From assembly GCF_014640335.1 (NCBI RefSeq), contig NZ_BMGT01000002.1, forward strand, positions 620,001-684,000: a stretch of DNA of 64,000 nucleotides, in the 5' to 3' direction. Both the position numbers and the translations under genes were made by a program. Positions 43,637-52,792 of this stretch are shown here, piece after piece. The first letter of the stretch is position 1. Each line of letters opens with the position of its first letter. Below the pieces are notes generated by a model. The model saw only the letters and a list, made by a program, of their open reading frames with translations, had not been told where the DNA came from and made no database searches. This DNA comes from Edaphobacter dinghuensis (GTDB lineage Bacteria; Acidobacteriota; Terriglobia; Terriglobales; Acidobacteriaceae).

Positions 43637-45853
43637 ATGGGAGAGCGGTTTTCTCGGCGCGCGGTGTTGGGTGGACTTGCACTGGAGACAGCCAATCTGC
43701 TGTTCTCCCGGCAGATTAATGCAGCACAGATATTTGGCGCAGCGCAGGGCGTGCCCGCAGTTGGCAACACGCATCTACTAACCGTGGTTGCCGTGAGTGC
43801 GAAGACGCTTCGCCTGCGAGTCATTCAGCAGGGCAAGCAGGGACCGGTGGAAGAGGTTGGCATTGTTCCGAGGAAGTGGCCCGAGGCGCTGGCTACCGAT
43901 GAGTCGGGTGTAGCTGCGTGGGGCAACTTCAAAGTTCATCTGGAAGAGAAGCCGTGGTGCATGAGTATTGTGGATGCGCAAGGCACTGTGCGGCAGCAGG
44001 TGAAGTTGGAGCCTTCGACCGGAGCGATCCATTTCGATGTAGGTGACGGGCCGCTGTTTGGGTTGGGCGAGGGTGGGCATCCGCTAAATCGTCGCGGTAC
44101 CACCGATGCGATGATCAATGGACAGCACAGCCCGGCGCTGGCGACCTATGGTGCTCGCGTTCCGATTCCTCTGGTGATGAGTGCGGGCTGGGGCATCTTC
44201 TTTGCGCACCCTTGGGGAACTTTCGATCTGAGCGGGGCGGAGGGCAGCTTTTTGCCGACGGAGGAGACACCGACGCGGGACATCTTCGTGATGCTGGCGG
44301 ATACGCCGACGGAGCTGTTGCGTGAATGGGCGGAGTTGACGGGTTATCCGCATATGCCTCCGTTGTGGGCGCTGGGGTATCAGCAGTCGCATCGAACTCT
44401 GGCGAGCCGCGAGGCAGTGCTGGCGGAGACGAAGCGCTTTCGTGATTCGAAGCTGCCCTGCGATGCGATGATCTACCTCGGCACAGGCTTTTGCCCTGCC
44501 GGATGGAACACGGGGCATGGGTCGTTTACGTTCAATCCGACGATCTTTCCTGATCCGGCGAAGATGTTTGACGAGATGCATGCCGAGCACTTCAAGGTAG
44601 TTCTGCATGTGGTGAGTTGTCCGGAAGATTTGCATGGCGAGGTCGGCGATACCGGAGCTGCATTGGATGATCCGAGCAGCGCGGCGGTGTATTGGCCCAA
44701 ACATCACGAGGTGTGGAAGGCTGGTGTCGATGGTTGGTGGCCGGATGAGGGCGATGAGCTGCGGCCGGCATCGCGGTTAGCGAGAAACCGCATGTACTGG
44801 GAGGGCTCGCAGCTTTTTCTGCCGAACGTCAGGCCGTTTTCGCTGCACCGTAACGGCTATGCGGGCACGCAGCGCTATGCGTGGCTGTGGTCGGGCGATA
44901 TCTTGTCGACGTGGAAGACGCTGGCTGCGCAGGTGATGGTGGGCATTACGGTTGGGCTTTGCGGGATACCGTATTGGGGAACGGACACCGGCGGGTTTGT
45001 GCCGACGAAGGAGTTCACCGCGGAGCTGTTTGTGCGATGGTTTCAGTTCAGCGCATTCTGTCCGTTGTTTCGTTGCCACGGCAGAACGTGGATGCTGCGG
45101 CTGCCATGGGGATGGGACATGGGAACGTATGGTCCGGCGGAGTTCGATACGCAGTTTGCTGCGTCGACACTGCCGAAACCGGAGGACCTGCACAATATAG
45201 CAGTCGAGAAGATATGCAGGAGTTACCTTAACCTGCGATATCAGTTGCTGCCGTATCTTTACTCTGCTGTTGCGGAGACGCATGCGACGGGGCTTCCATT
45301 GATGCGGACATTGTGGATTGCGTATCCGCAGGATGCGAAGGCGGCGACGGTGGAGGATGCTTATCTTTGGGGTGACAGTATGTTGGTTGCGCCTGTGCTG
45401 GAAGCAGGTGCTACGCATAGGACGACCTATCTGCCACAGGGAGTTTGGTGGGATTACTGGAACAATGAGCGCCTGACCGGCAGTGCCGAGGTGACGCGAG
45501 AGGTAACGCTGGAGACGATGCCGCTGTATGTGAAGGCCGGAGCGATTGTACCGATGGGGCCGGTAAAGCAGCATACGGGTGAGGCTAGTAGCGAGCCGTT
45601 GCTGTTGCGTGTCTATCCGGGGGCTGATGGAACGGCGATTCTTTATGAGGATGATGGTGTGAGCTTCGATTATCAAAACGGAGCTTTTACGCGCATCGTG
45701 TGCAGTTGGAATGATGGATCACGAACGCTGAGCCTGAAGGCCGATACAAAAGGAAGATTGCCAGAGGCAAGGACATTTGCAGTGGAGATTGCCGGTAGCG
45801 CGAAGAGCAGGCGTTTCGCGATGTCAGGCGGGCATGCCTCTGTCGAGTTGTGA
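43637..45853 (+). CDS. Glycoside hydrolase family 31 (alpha-xylosidase/alpha-glucosidase type)
   Basis: A 738-residue exported enzyme with a twin-arginine-like signal (FSRRAVLGGLALETANLLFS). GH31 landmarks: PPLWALGYQQSH, the nucleophile Asp370 in DGWWPDEGDE, the later DTGGFVPTKE and CHGRTWMLRLPW, and the C-terminal VKAGAIVPMGP region. Candidate substrates are alpha-xylosides of xyloglucan, alpha-glucans or alpha-galactosides; motif reading alone does not choose. It follows GH127 and is convergent with another GH127-like gene. Confidence 0.9.
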   Translation: MGERFSRRAVLGGLALETANLLFSRQINAAQIFGAAQGVPAVGNTHLLTVVAVSAKTLRLRVIQQGKQGPVEEVGIVPRKWPEALATDESGVAAWGNFKVHLEEKPWCMSIVDAQGTVRQQVKLEPSTGAIHFDVGDGPLFGLGEGGHPLNRRGTTDAMINGQHSPALATYGARVPIPLVMSAGWGIFFAHPWGTFDLSGAEGSFLPTEETPTRDIFVMLADTPTELLREWAELTGYPHMPPLWALGYQQSHRTLASREAVLAETKRFRDSKLPCDAMIYLGTGFCPAGWNTGHGSFTFNPTIFPDPAKMFDEMHAEHFKVVLHVVSCPEDLHGEVGDTGAALDDPSSAAVYWPKHHEVWKAGVDGWWPDEGDELRPASRLARNRMYWEGSQLFLPNVRPFSLHRNGYAGTQRYAWLWSGDILSTWKTLAAQVMVGITVGLCGIPYWGTDTGGFVPTKEFTAELFVRWFQFSAFCPLFRCHGRTWMLRLPWGWDMGTYGPAEFDTQFAASTLPKPEDLHNIAVEKICRSYLNLRYQLLPYLYSAVAETHATGLPLMRTLWIAYPQDAKAATVEDAYLWGDSMLVAPVLEAGATHRTTYLPQGVWWDYWNNERLTGSAEVTREVTLETMPLYVKAGAIVPMGPVKQHTGEASSEPLLLRVYPGADGTAILYEDDGVSFDYQNGAFTRIVCSWNDGSRTLSLKADTKGRLPEARTFAVEIAGSAKSRRFAMSGGHASVEL

Positions 45854-45881
45854 TTTGCCGCCTGCTCGATGTAGATGTTGG

Positions 45882-45906
45882 CGGGCTGGAGTTTGCCTCC
45901 AGCCCG
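45882..45906. terminator. Bidirectional terminator between GH31 and GH127-like genes
   Basis: CGGGCTGGAG and CTCCAGCCCG form a perfect 10-base stem with loop TTTGC between the two convergent stops. Confidence 0.75.
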
Positions 45907-45913
45907 GTGGGCT

Positions 45914-47749
45914 TTAGGTCTGCTGATAGAGGCGGTAGGTCTCGTCTTTGATCTCAGGGAAAGGGATCATGCGGACGTTGCCGGAATCGGTCGCAACCTG
46001 CCAGGCTGAGGAGTTGCCGATGCGCTGGGCGGCGAGTAGCTGTTGTCGGGTGATCGTCTGTGCGGCGGGTTCGATGGCGAAGAGAGCGACGGGGCCATAG
46101 AGCAGTGCGACGATCTCAGGATGGCGATCGTCGATTGGAGCAAGACGGAGCGGCATGTCGAACGAGAGCTCGATGCGATCTCCATCTTTCCAGGTGCGAT
46201 CGATGCTTGCCCATGTGCCCGGAGTAAGTGGGGTGTCGACTGCCTTGCCGTTGACTGTCACCTTTGTGTTTCTTCCAGCCCATGCGGGAATACGCAGAGC
46301 GACGGCGAAGCTCTGCGGATGCGAGAGCGTCAGATGCATGCTGGTGTCGCCGTTGGCGGGATACTGTGTGTGCTGGGTGAGCGAGGCGCGCGCGCTTCCC
46401 TGCTGCCAGGTGATACGTGAAGGAACGTAGAGGTTGACGTTAATTCCTTTGGTGCTGCGGAAGTAAGAGCTGATGCCGTAGTCAGCAGTAAGCTGCGGGA
46501 ACGTGCCGGAGCAACATGGCCATTTCTGCTCGTAGTCTACTTTTTTTGCATCGTGATTGTAGTCAGAGTAGTAGAAGCTGACTCCGTTGGGTTGGATGGG
46601 GCGAGCGCCGAGAATGGTGTTGTAGAGAATTGTCTCCATGCTGTCGCCATAACGGCTGTCGCCGGTGACACGCATGAGGTAGCGAGTAATTTTGAAGTGT
46701 CCGTAGGCACCGCATGGGGTTTCGAAGCTGCTGTGAGTTTTGGTGAGGCTGTCGGCGAGCCCGTTGCCGGTGGGATCCTGAAAGGTCTCGTTGGGTCCCC
46801 AGCCTCCGGTGGCGAAGCTTTGTTGCTGGACGAAGGCGAAGCCGTTGCGCGCGGCGGTGAGGTGCTTCTGGCTTCCGTCGGTGAGATAAGCCTGCGTAGC
46901 CGAGCAGAGCGCGTTGACGTGACTATAGGCATGCTGGCCGGGAAGAACGTTCTTATTTTCGGAGAGCGGTCCGAAGTAGGTATCATCCTGAAGAAAGCGA
47001 CGCGCAAGCTGGCGATAACGAGCGCCTGCACCGCGCTGGTAGGCGAGGTAAAAGTTTTCGGGAAGCGTATAGGTCTCGTCCCATGTGAAGGAGATGTTCT
47101 TGTGGGGACGGGCCATCATCTCAGCGCGGTCGAGAGCCTTGGGCGGAAGGAATGGAAGGACTGCGTCGGTGGCGCGATTGAGTACGGCAAGAGCATGGGG
47201 GTCGCCGGCGAATTGATGCGCGTCGATAAGGCCACAGTTGGTCTTGTCGAAGGTGTAGGCGGGAATGCAGTAGTCGCTGTAGAACTTCTGACTGATGGTT
47301 GGAGCAAAACCGGTGACGAGTCGCTGTACCTTCGCTTGAGTGGCCTTGTCGCCGGTGACGGCGTAGGCGCGCGCGAGCCCTGAAAGATACTGCCCGAAGC
47401 TGTGTCCGGGAATGTATCCGGTCATATTTTTTGGCGGATCGAAGAGGTCGGAAGGAGAGTACCAGCCGCCCATGTCTTCACCGGGAGCGGGCAGGCCGGA
47501 GAGCTGACGGAAGGGTTTGAGGAGGCTGTCGTCGTTGAGATTGAGGAAGAGCTCGTGGTTTTGACGAAACTGCACCAGCATGGGGCCATCGAGAAGCTGG
47601 ACGTCACGGTATTCAAACTGACTGAGCGGAGCGGTAGCGGCAGATGAAGCTAACGAGGCTGCGAATGCGGGCGCGTTGCGAAGGACGGCGTTGCCGGCAG
47701 CAAGCGCGGCTCCACTTTTGAGAAAAGCTCGGCGGGTTGGCTTGGTCAT
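45914..47749 (-). CDS. GH127-like (DUF1680) hydrolase, Tat-exported
   Basis: 611 residues with a twin-arginine signal (TRRAFLKSGAALAAGNAVLR). The body has SFGQYLSGLARAYAVTGD, a variant of the glutamate motif in SFETPCGAYG (Glu343, Cys346, so E-x-x-C instead of E-x-C) and the cysteine pair in KWPCCSGTFPQL. It belongs to the DUF1680/GH127-related group (including GH146-type arabinofuranosidases), so beta-L-arabinofuranosidase is likely but the exact family is uncertain. The ATG at 47749 follows AAAGGA and begins at the Tat signal; the frame is open to 47866. Upstream lie an operator-like palindrome and CTCGTT-GA-AACGAG. Confidence 0.82.
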   Translation of the reverse strand: MTKPTRRAFLKSGAALAAGNAVLRNAPAFAASLASSAATAPLSQFEYRDVQLLDGPMLVQFRQNHELFLNLNDDSLLKPFRQLSGLPAPGEDMGGWYSPSDLFDPPKNMTGYIPGHSFGQYLSGLARAYAVTGDKATQAKVQRLVTGFAPTISQKFYSDYCIPAYTFDKTNCGLIDAHQFAGDPHALAVLNRATDAVLPFLPPKALDRAEMMARPHKNISFTWDETYTLPENFYLAYQRGAGARYRQLARRFLQDDTYFGPLSENKNVLPGQHAYSHVNALCSATQAYLTDGSQKHLTAARNGFAFVQQQSFATGGWGPNETFQDPTGNGLADSLTKTHSSFETPCGAYGHFKITRYLMRVTGDSRYGDSMETILYNTILGARPIQPNGVSFYYSDYNHDAKKVDYEQKWPCCSGTFPQLTADYGISSYFRSTKGINVNLYVPSRITWQQGSARASLTQHTQYPANGDTSMHLTLSHPQSFAVALRIPAWAGRNTKVTVNGKAVDTPLTPGTWASIDRTWKDGDRIELSFDMPLRLAPIDDRHPEIVALLYGPVALFAIEPAAQTITRQQLLAAQRIGNSSAWQVATDSGNVRMIPFPEIKDETYRLYQQT

Positions 47750-47794
47750 CGTAGAGATCCTTTGGGTGAGACGAAACCCATTTTCTTCGGAAAT

Positions 47795-47810
47795 GAGAAA
47801 TCGTTTACTT
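47795..47810 (-). promoter_or_regulatory. Operator-like palindrome upstream of GH127-like gene (site 2)
   Basis: GAGAAATCGTTTACTT on the plus strand, 14 of 16 bases identical to the site at 52828-52843. It lies 46 bases before the start codon. Nearby CTCGTTGAAACGAG (47829-47842) is a separate palindrome. Confidence 0.5.
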
Positions 47811-47937
47811 AGACTCGGCGATTTACGCCTCGTTGAAACGAGATGAGAGTAGCACCATCGCCTCATGGGTGTAAACCCAGCGTATGGATGCTGAGGTGAA
47901 CACCTATTTCTTAGACGTATTGCGTTGAAATTCGGGC

Positions 47938-49416
47938 TTATTGAGGAGGGGCGGAGGGTTTCGCTTCCTCGAGGACATACTTTGTCCTTGCCTGCTGGTT
48001 GTGCGCCTTGGCGTCCTGAAGCTGCTTCACAAGTACCTGGATCTTAGCCGAGTGATTCAACTTATGCTCTGCAAGGAGCTCCTGGTAAATGGCAGCTTCG
48101 TCGTAAGGATCGCGCTTTGTCGCCTCCTGGGCCTGGGCGATGACTTCATCGAGGTCGTTGTGGCGGAGCAGAAGCACGCAGAGCAGATCGCGCGCAGGCT
48201 GGTAGGAGGGCTCAAGGTGTACTGCGCGTTGTGCCGCAGCGATTGATTTTTTAATTTGTGTCTCATCCGCATTCGATGTTTGCGAGAGAGCCTCTGCGTA
48301 GAGATATTGCAGCAGTGGGTCATCAGGATGAAGCTGGCTCTGCTGAGCAAAGAGAGCAAGTGCGGCAGCGGGGTCGTGCTTCTGGCTCAGCAACATCCCC
48401 ATGGCGTCTTCGGCGAATGACAACTGCGGATTGAGTTGATGGGCCTTTTCAAAGTCCTGAAGAGAGGCGTCCATCTGCCCACTCTGCTCTTCGAGCACAC
48501 CGCGAGCCAGATAAAGCCGCGCCTCGGATGGGAGTTGCCGAATGCCGAGACTCATAAAATCGATACCGACTTTGAAAGCGCCGTGATTGAAGGAGATCTC
48601 AGAGAAGGCGAGGTATGCATCGACGTTTTTGGGATTTAGCTCGATGGCCTTGCGAAGCCACTCGACGGCCTTCGGAGTGTCATTCTTGCCTTCGGCTAGC
48701 TGAGCGGCCAACAAGTAGGCGTTGCTGTCCTGGTCTCCGGCGTCGAGTAGAGGCTGCAAGGTAGCGAGCGCAGCGGAGGAGTCTTTTGCTGCGGCCTGGG
48801 CGCGAGCAAGCGCTAGTCGATTTACGGGTTGATCCTGGAGGGCCAGCAGCTGTGACAAGACCGTAACCGCCTCAGTCGGTCTATTTAAAACCATCAGGCA
48901 ACTGCCATACTGCTGAAGAGCAGGTGGACTTTGACTTATGCGCGATGAGGCCTTCGCATAGCTTTCGACGGCGCCAGCGCAGTCTCCGGCACGAGCGTCA
49001 ATTGCGCCAAGCATGGCATAGGCGGTCTCATCTCCAGGGCGAAGCTCAATGACACGCGTCACGAGTCTCTTGGCCTCGGGCTTGTTGAGTGCGTATGCAG
49101 TCTCGGCTGCGCCTTCGCCGGCGGCGAGCGACTGTGGGCACTGCTTTGCCGCAGTATGAAACGCGGTGAACGCTGCCTCCGTCTTCGACTCTCCACGAAG
49201 AGCAATTCCAAGCATCACGCGAACATTACAGTCTTCAGGATGCGTGGCGAGATAGGTACGCGCCGACTGCTCTGCCTGCGGGAGTTGCTGCGCGGCGAGA
49301 AGACGATAGATCGCCTGCTTCTGAGCCTGAGTGTCCTGTGCCGACAGACGGCAGGCGGAAAGAAAGGCAATCGACAGTACGATAACAGGGCGCGACTTTG
49401 ACCAGACCAACTTCAT
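47938..49416 (-). CDS. TPR-repeat lipoprotein, SusD-like position
   Basis: 492 residues. The N-terminus is a lipoprotein signal with lipobox L-S-A-C, so Cys22 should be lipidated and the protein anchored at the outer or inner membrane. The rest is built of about eight or more tetratricopeptide repeats (for example AVEWLRKAIELNPKNVDAYL, ALALFAQQSQLHPDDPLLQY). It lies directly downstream of a TonB-dependent receptor on the same strand, across a hairpin. SusD of Bacteroidetes is also an outer-membrane lipoprotein built on TPR helices, which suggests an analogous glycan-binding partner; this is inference. Other TPR scaffolding roles are possible. Confidence 0.8.
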   Translation of the reverse strand: MKLVWSKSRPVIVLSIAFLSACRLSAQDTQAQKQAIYRLLAAQQLPQAEQSARTYLATHPEDCNVRVMLGIALRGESKTEAAFTAFHTAAKQCPQSLAAGEGAAETAYALNKPEAKRLVTRVIELRPGDETAYAMLGAIDARAGDCAGAVESYAKASSRISQSPPALQQYGSCLMVLNRPTEAVTVLSQLLALQDQPVNRLALARAQAAAKDSSAALATLQPLLDAGDQDSNAYLLAAQLAEGKNDTPKAVEWLRKAIELNPKNVDAYLAFSEISFNHGAFKVGIDFMSLGIRQLPSEARLYLARGVLEEQSGQMDASLQDFEKAHQLNPQLSFAEDAMGMLLSQKHDPAAALALFAQQSQLHPDDPLLQYLYAEALSQTSNADETQIKKSIAAAQRAVHLEPSYQPARDLLCVLLLRHNDLDEVIAQAQEATKRDPYDEAAIYQELLAEHKLNHSAKIQVLVKQLQDAKAHNQQARTKYVLEEAKPSAPPQ

Positions 49417-49442
49417 GATTTCTATGATGATCCATAAATAGC

Positions 49443-49486
49443 ATGAAGCTACCGCGTCGGGCTAATGCCGAACGCGGTAGCTTCAT
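49443..49486 (-). terminator. Strong hairpin between TonB receptor and TPR lipoprotein genes
   Basis: ATGAAGCTACCGCGT (49443-49457) pairs perfectly with ACGCGGTAGCTTCAT (49472-49486), 15 base pairs. In the gene direction no T-run follows, so it may attenuate or stabilise the mRNA rather than end it. On the plus strand CTTTT follows. Confidence 0.6.
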
Positions 49487-49498
49487 CTTTTGCCATCA

Positions 49499-52400
49499 CT
49501 AGAAGGTCAGATTGCCGCCGATCTGGAGGAAGCGTGGGACATTCTGGCCTGTTGCTTTTCCAAAGTTAGCATCAGGTTGATTGACGTCTACGTTAATTAG
49601 ATTGGGGTGATTGAAGACGTTGAAGAACTCGAAACGAAGCTGGAAGGCGATGGATTCGCGAATTGGGGTATTTTTCAAGAGCGCCATATCCCATTGCTGG
49701 AATCCAGGGGCGCGGAAGGAGTTGTATTTTTCATTTCCTTCCGTTCCAAAGGCAGGATTCGAGAACTGGCCCGCGGTAAAGATGCCATTCAGATAATCCT
49801 GCCGACCATGCTTATAGCTATAACTATTGACATCGGGATAGCTCTGAAGATTATCGCCATCAGCGTTATAGTCGCCGCTCCCGGGAGCGTAACCGGTAAA
49901 TTTACCGGTGTTCGGATCGACTAACGGCTTGAAAGGCGCGGTGTTGTTGACGTTGATAGGATTGCCACTCTGTAAGATGGTCGTCCCACTGAGCTGCCAA
50001 CCGGTTGCAGCCTTACCAACTAACCCCCTGCCCTCGTTATAGGAAGGAAACTCATAGTTCCATGCGAGCGAAAAGCGGTTGGGGGCATCCCAGATGGAAG
50101 GCCCGTACCACTGATGCACGTTGATGTACGAAGGATAGACCTGGGTATCGTCCTGGGAAGAAGAACGAGTATAGGATGCGTTGAAAAATGCGTGGCTAAA
50201 CCTTCCTCGAAGGGCAGCAATGAAGGCGTTATAACTCGACACACGATCGTTCTGCGTGTAAAAGACCGAGCCGAAGCTGGTGTTTAAGCGAGTCGGCACG
50301 GTGCTGTTGTGGATGATAAGGTCTCCCTGCTCGACGTTGATGTCCTGTCCGTAACTAACGTTATAGACTTGGCCTCCGCCGGAGAGAAGCTTTTTGCCGG
50401 TCGAGCCGGTGTACATCAACGAACCTACAAACCTGCGCCCGATCTCGCGGTCGACCGAGGTGGAGTAGGTATAAGCGACAGGCGATTGAAGATTGGCATC
50501 AATACCGCCGATGTTGAACTGCAGACCGGTGAGGCCGCCCTGCGAGTTCAGAGGACGTGCTGGAAGCGCGGGGTAGGGGAAGTTATACGGCTTGTTGTTC
50601 GAGGTGCCCAGGGCAAAGATCGGCGCTGGACTCTGTCCGCCATAAAACGTTGGGAAGATGTTGCCGGGAGGGTTGCCCCGATACTGCTCTTGCAGGTTGG
50701 CCATCGTCGGCCAGTTGTGGAAGATGCCCGCTCCTCCCTTGATAAGCCACTTTCCATCTCCGACCGGATCCCACGCGATACCTCCTCGTGGACTAAAGAC
50801 ATCGGTGATAGAACGATTGAGAGCGTGATGGTGCGGAATCACGGAGCCGTTCGCGATCTGCTCCTGCAGCGTAGCACCCGAGCCGTAAAAGAAGTTGCCG
50901 AATACCGTGTTTACGCTCCGCGAGTAGGGGTTGCCAAAGTCATCCCAACGCAGACCGTAGTTCACTGTGATCTTGCGGCTTAGCTTCCAGGTGTCTTCAA
51001 CGAATGCACCGTGAGTTACTCCGGCAGCATTCCAATCGTACTGTGTCTTTTGCCCGGTCACCGGGTTGTAGGCAATGCCAGTCTCGGTGTAGACGTTATC
51101 GCGAGCCAGGTCGAGCAGGCTGTTGAAGGCAAATGTTGGTTGATCATAAGGGCCATTGAACACTTCGACGTCGTCTCCGAAGAGTCCTTCATAGCCCATC
51201 TTGATATCGTGCGACCGGAAGGTGTGCGTGAGTACATCGCGCCAGTGATAGTTATGTTGGATGAAATCTCCCTGGGCAAAACCAGCGCCGATGCCCTGCC
51301 CCACACCGGTAATATTCACGACGGGTACGCTGAAGGTTCCTGTAGCCGGAGCGATTCCTTCCACTCGCTGGGCAGCAAAAGAGCCTTCGTTGATGGTTGT
51401 TGGATTGAAGGTGTGAGTCTCGTTCACCTGAATCGCATACTGGTAGTAGTTGCTGGTGGTTGTAAATGCGGAACGCGCACTGGGAGAGTTTGTGTTCGCT
51501 GTCGTGCGGAAGAAGGTTCCGTAGAGTCGGTCGCGTGAAAAATTCTTATCGAGGCGAATGAAGTACTGAAGTCCATTGCGATAGCCGGTATCGGTGTAGT
51601 TTCCGCTGTCCAATACTGGCGTTGAGCAAGGCAGGTTATATGCAGATGCCGTACCACAAACCGGCGACCCGTCGGTGTTTGCCGGGTAGAGCGACTGCCC
51701 TGTCTGTACGACAGTTACGTTGGAGACCTTGCTGACAGGATAGGTGGTGAGGAGCTGTGTGCCGATCGTGTTGGGAAAGTTCTGCTTTGCAAAGGCCGTA
51801 AACGCCGGATCTTCAAATGTAATGTTTCCACCGACAGCGCTGGCCGAGCGCAATGGCTCGATCGCAAAGAAGAAGAAGCCGCTGTGATGAGGAATGATGG
51901 GGCCGCCGATAGTCGCGGAGATGTTGTTGCTGTGGAACGGGGAGTACTTGTGAGTAAACTCGGTGCCTGCGAAGAAGTTCTGATACGTGTAGTAGTCGCT
52001 GGCGTTGCCGTGGTACGAGCTTCCACCCGCCTTGGTGGTCATCGTCATCTGGATAGAACTGGCGCGGCCATAGTCGACGTTATAGGTATTGGTCTGAATG
52101 CTGGTTTCCTGAATGCCGTCGGGATTTGGCGTGAGATTCAAGACGCCGGGCCTGATGGAGCTGGTCACGTCGAGGCCATCGACGACGTACATGTTGCCTA
52201 CCGCGCCCTGACCGTTCGCGCTTGCATCCACCTGCGTCTCAGTGGAGTAGTTATCGCGGCCCGATCCGGGGCTGCCATTCGATGTCACACCGGTGCCAGT
52301 CACGCCCGGGGCAAGGGTGACCAGCGAGATCATGTTGCGGCCCGACAGAGGCAGGGCCGAGAGGGTTTGAGTGGAAAGCGTCTCCTGAAGACGGGTATCT

Positions 52401-52792
52401 GCTGCATCGAGAAGCGGAGCCTGGGCGCTGACATCAATGGTCTGCGTGGAGCTGCCGATAGCCAAATTTACCGGGATGTTCAGTATCTGGTTGGTCTCGA
52501 GTGTCACTGCCGTCTTTGTTGAGCTGAAACCCTTCATGGTCGCGGTCAGCTCATAAGAACCCGGGGCAAGGCTGACGAACTGGTAGACGCCGGCCGCAGT
52601 CGATGTCATGGTGCGTTGCTCATTGGTTGCTTTATTACGCAGTGTCAGAGAGACACCGGGAACGAGCGCGCCGCTGGGATCGGCGACAACGCCGGAGACA
52701 GTTCCGCTGAACTGAGCGTATGCCTCCGGCGCTGCGCACAAAAGCCCGCACACGATGAACATGCATGAAAGATATTTCAATATGTTTGCCAT
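49499..52792 (-). CDS. TonB-dependent receptor with N-terminal CarboxypepD_reg domain
   Basis: About 1097 residues. Signal peptide (YLSCMFIVCGLLCAAPEAYAQ), a carboxypeptidase-regulatory-like beta sandwich (GTVSGVVADPSGALVPGVSL, about 25-105), a plug (TLSALPLSGRNMISLVTLAPGV), and a long outer-membrane beta barrel ending in phenylalanine (LQIGGNLTF). This is the Oar-like acidobacterial receptor group, probably importing glycan fragments through TonB energy. Start 52792 is chosen because GGGAGG lies 6 bases upstream; the frame remains open to 52819. It is followed by a TPR lipoprotein gene. Confidence 0.9.
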   Translation of the reverse strand: MANILKYLSCMFIVCGLLCAAPEAYAQFSGTVSGVVADPSGALVPGVSLTLRNKATNEQRTMTSTAAGVYQFVSLAPGSYELTATMKGFSSTKTAVTLETNQILNIPVNLAIGSSTQTIDVSAQAPLLDAADTRLQETLSTQTLSALPLSGRNMISLVTLAPGVTGTGVTSNGSPGSGRDNYSTETQVDASANGQGAVGNMYVVDGLDVTSSIRPGVLNLTPNPDGIQETSIQTNTYNVDYGRASSIQMTMTTKAGGSSYHGNASDYYTYQNFFAGTEFTHKYSPFHSNNISATIGGPIIPHHSGFFFFAIEPLRSASAVGGNITFEDPAFTAFAKQNFPNTIGTQLLTTYPVSKVSNVTVVQTGQSLYPANTDGSPVCGTASAYNLPCSTPVLDSGNYTDTGYRNGLQYFIRLDKNFSRDRLYGTFFRTTANTNSPSARSAFTTTSNYYQYAIQVNETHTFNPTTINEGSFAAQRVEGIAPATGTFSVPVVNITGVGQGIGAGFAQGDFIQHNYHWRDVLTHTFRSHDIKMGYEGLFGDDVEVFNGPYDQPTFAFNSLLDLARDNVYTETGIAYNPVTGQKTQYDWNAAGVTHGAFVEDTWKLSRKITVNYGLRWDDFGNPYSRSVNTVFGNFFYGSGATLQEQIANGSVIPHHHALNRSITDVFSPRGGIAWDPVGDGKWLIKGGAGIFHNWPTMANLQEQYRGNPPGNIFPTFYGGQSPAPIFALGTSNNKPYNFPYPALPARPLNSQGGLTGLQFNIGGIDANLQSPVAYTYSTSVDREIGRRFVGSLMYTGSTGKKLLSGGGQVYNVSYGQDINVEQGDLIIHNSTVPTRLNTSFGSVFYTQNDRVSSYNAFIAALRGRFSHAFFNASYTRSSSQDDTQVYPSYINVHQWYGPSIWDAPNRFSLAWNYEFPSYNEGRGLVGKAATGWQLSGTTILQSGNPINVNNTAPFKPLVDPNTGKFTGYAPGSGDYNADGDNLQSYPDVNSYSYKHGRQDYLNGIFTAGQFSNPAFGTEGNEKYNSFRAPGFQQWDMALLKNTPIRESIAFQLRFEFFNVFNHPNLINVDVNQPDANFGKATGQNVPRFLQIGGNLTF

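Noticed and set aside
41835..43682. 615-residue open frame antisense to GH127
   Set aside because: Basic, low-complexity translation mirroring codon bias; GH127 motifs are on the plus strand.
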